A stretch of DNA of 64,000 nt from Palsa-343 sp036269135 (GTDB lineage: Bacteria > Acidobacteriota > Terriglobia > Terriglobales > Acidobacteriaceae). Location of the stretch: assembly GCA_036269135.1 (NCBI GenBank), contig DATASQ010000056.1:62001-126000 (forward strand), given 5' to 3'. A program made the translations under genes and the position numbers. The notes under the pieces were generated by a model. It was not told where the DNA came from. It did no database searches and was given only the letters and a program-made list of their open reading frames with translations. This document shows positions 63,901-64,000 of this stretch, piece by piece. Position 1 is the first letter of the stretch; each line of letters begins with the position of its first letter.

Positions 63901-64000
63901 CATTCGGCTGGACGGAACTGCTTGAGTTCTCCGGCGTGCCGGCTGCACCGGGCTGCAGCCAGATAAAGTTTTCCCAGTCGGCTCCCACCTGCGGCAACGC
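60992..64000 (-). CDS. Oar-like TonB-dependent receptor (partial)
   Basis: At least 1002 residues, with the N-terminus beyond the right edge; the TTG near 63997 is not a real start. The visible part includes part of the plug (ITKGGTDQFHGAGYEYFQND is a block of Oar/CarboxypepD-reg-like receptors) and a large outer-membrane barrel with many aromatic beta-strands. It ends SMQLYGKINF, with the terminal Phe that signals BAM insertion. These receptors import polymers or act in surface structures; the substrate is unknown. A strong terminator lies after the stop. Confidence 0.9.
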   Translation of the reverse strand, partial: ALPQVGADWENFIWLQPGAAGTPENSSSSVQPNGGQVAINGNLPFEQYLADGATTSLPMSQNSDVTIFETTAEVKISDSAFSAQYGVGNAVYNQITKGGTDQFHGAGYEYFQNDALDAVPYAFGTQAKVPLLRYNNFGFNIGGPILKKKMFFFFDYDKTIDNGGASIGFETVPTTALMSGDFSGAGLPTLYDPTTQTIQNTGSYTYTTPTGSYTQTCPCVIRKTFLSEYGKNAIPNSLIDPVAAKIQAYYPKPNTTGQVSSGVAQNNFTYSTPSTNPFTKYFGRLDWDLTQSNRLTISETESDNPATYLNQGICPINCQAGDVSRDNAQVSDVWSFSPHLINEVRFGFTDQLNFFTPYTLGLGYAAKLGWQFAKADNFPNTNINNFYELGSQSNSVYKEMVFDPSDVVTMIHGRHVLHFGGEFLINRADSTAWGNIDAGDVNYTGNYTSINGQTALTTGSGTYSSGESYADFLLGQTQSWGAKVTPEFGGRWKTPQLFVQDDWKMTPKLTLNLGLRWEGETGWSEVKGNEAAFDPTVLNPAVGKDGAMWYGFSHANGRTSLQAPKWDIFLPRVGFSWAVMNNTVVRGGFGVYASTWSEDTYGGGMGNAFGSSGNYGDNTNGICPVVQLSGTGAAPDTADPGCGTGTFNSSTVNANYVTSPTTPQALNGQTVTYNEYHTPVPTNYQWTFGLQHQFAGNYAADLAYVGNHGSNLNFPVDVNMVPEADLGPNDAASKPYPWYQAINGSTNNAISNYNALQAQLQKRMSYGLQFGVNYTWSHFLDDQDSSGWGSRGGWQNYQNAYSPSSNYSNSNFDIRNMFKGEVIYQMPFGEGRQFLNGNRILSEVIGGWNASSSFVLQGGNPVSITTGCNNSSNDEPGVNCPYTQYANRTGSVKLSGSTKSRLNEWYNLAALSVPAPFTYGDLVRNTVYGPGLTDWNASLGKVFALWPERGVNLEVRGEAFNVFNHASFGQPGNNAIGPGQSAQITGVTVGGRSMQLYGKINF

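Noticed and set aside
60557..63925. A 1,100-residue open frame antisense to the TonB receptor gene
   Set aside because: It crosses the receptor gene and its terminator and lacks any protein family character; it is a compositional shadow.

Overview
The window looks like chromosomal DNA of a high-GC acidobacterium (Acidobacteriota, Terriglobia/Acidobacteriaceae type). This is an inference from gene content: two CRTAC1-type FG-GAP/ASPIC-UnbV proteins, an Oar-like TonB-dependent receptor, a VWFA-related secreted protein, an Ig-like secreted protein, TPR proteins with transmembrane segments, and dispersed extragenic repeats. No rRNA, tRNA, IS element, prophage or CRISPR array was recognised. Nearly all frames antisense to genes stay open because of the base composition, and these were discarded.

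Layout. 1-370: an AT-richer fragment (about 47% G+C by hand count) with the 3' end of an unknown gene overlapping a small unknown gene. 0.4-8.1 kb: gamma-glutamyltransferase, YifB/ComM-like ATPase, an SDR, an HTH-TM-TPR protein and a Bax-inhibitor-1 family membrane protein. 8.1-12.7 kb: a two-gene operon of a membrane-anchored pentaheme cytochrome/TPR protein and a CRTAC1 protein. 12.9-17.4 kb: VOC protein divergent from an ArsR regulator and SDR with an operator-like palindrome, a PD-(D/E)XK-like protein, a DinB/YfiT protein and a 43-residue His-rich exported peptide. 17.5-21.6 kb: a tightly overlapping tldD-pmbA-(UvrC-like) operon. 21.6-26.9 kb: a secreted protein, M24-fold protein, heme A synthase, Lys-rich exported protein, CPBP-like membrane protein and proC.

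27.1-31.7 kb: a trans-4-hydroxy-L-proline catabolic operon (epimerase, three D-hydroxyproline dehydrogenase subunits, pyrroline-4-hydroxy-2-carboxylate deaminase), divergent from proC. 31.6-42.5 kb: MscS channel, DUF885 peptidase and small membrane partner, a clan-A glycoside hydrolase, glycine C-acetyltransferase, an Ig-like protein, a polytopic membrane protein and miaA. 42.6-49.0 kb: a small membrane protein, a stacked-hairpin extragenic element, a SpoIIE-type phosphatase, a VWFA-related protein and a SpoIVB/S55-like protein. 49.3-57.4 kb: a resolvase-tail protein, zinc alcohol dehydrogenase, UdgX, DUF892 ferritin-like protein, typA, a tandem pair of secreted proteins and a MacB-type permease. 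57.7-64.0 kb: CRTAC1, TPR and TonB-dependent receptor genes on the minus strand; the receptor runs off the right edge.

The most unusual non-gene signal is a set of ten intergenic arrays with strict 7-bp periodicity (GGnnnnn units). All are G-rich on the given strand whatever the direction of neighbouring genes. Other second-look items are the UvrC-like protein with a degenerate nuclease motif in the tldD operon, the apparently permuted S55 peptidase, UdgX, the PD-(D/E)XK-like protein and the recurring TPR-to-CRTAC1 gene pair.
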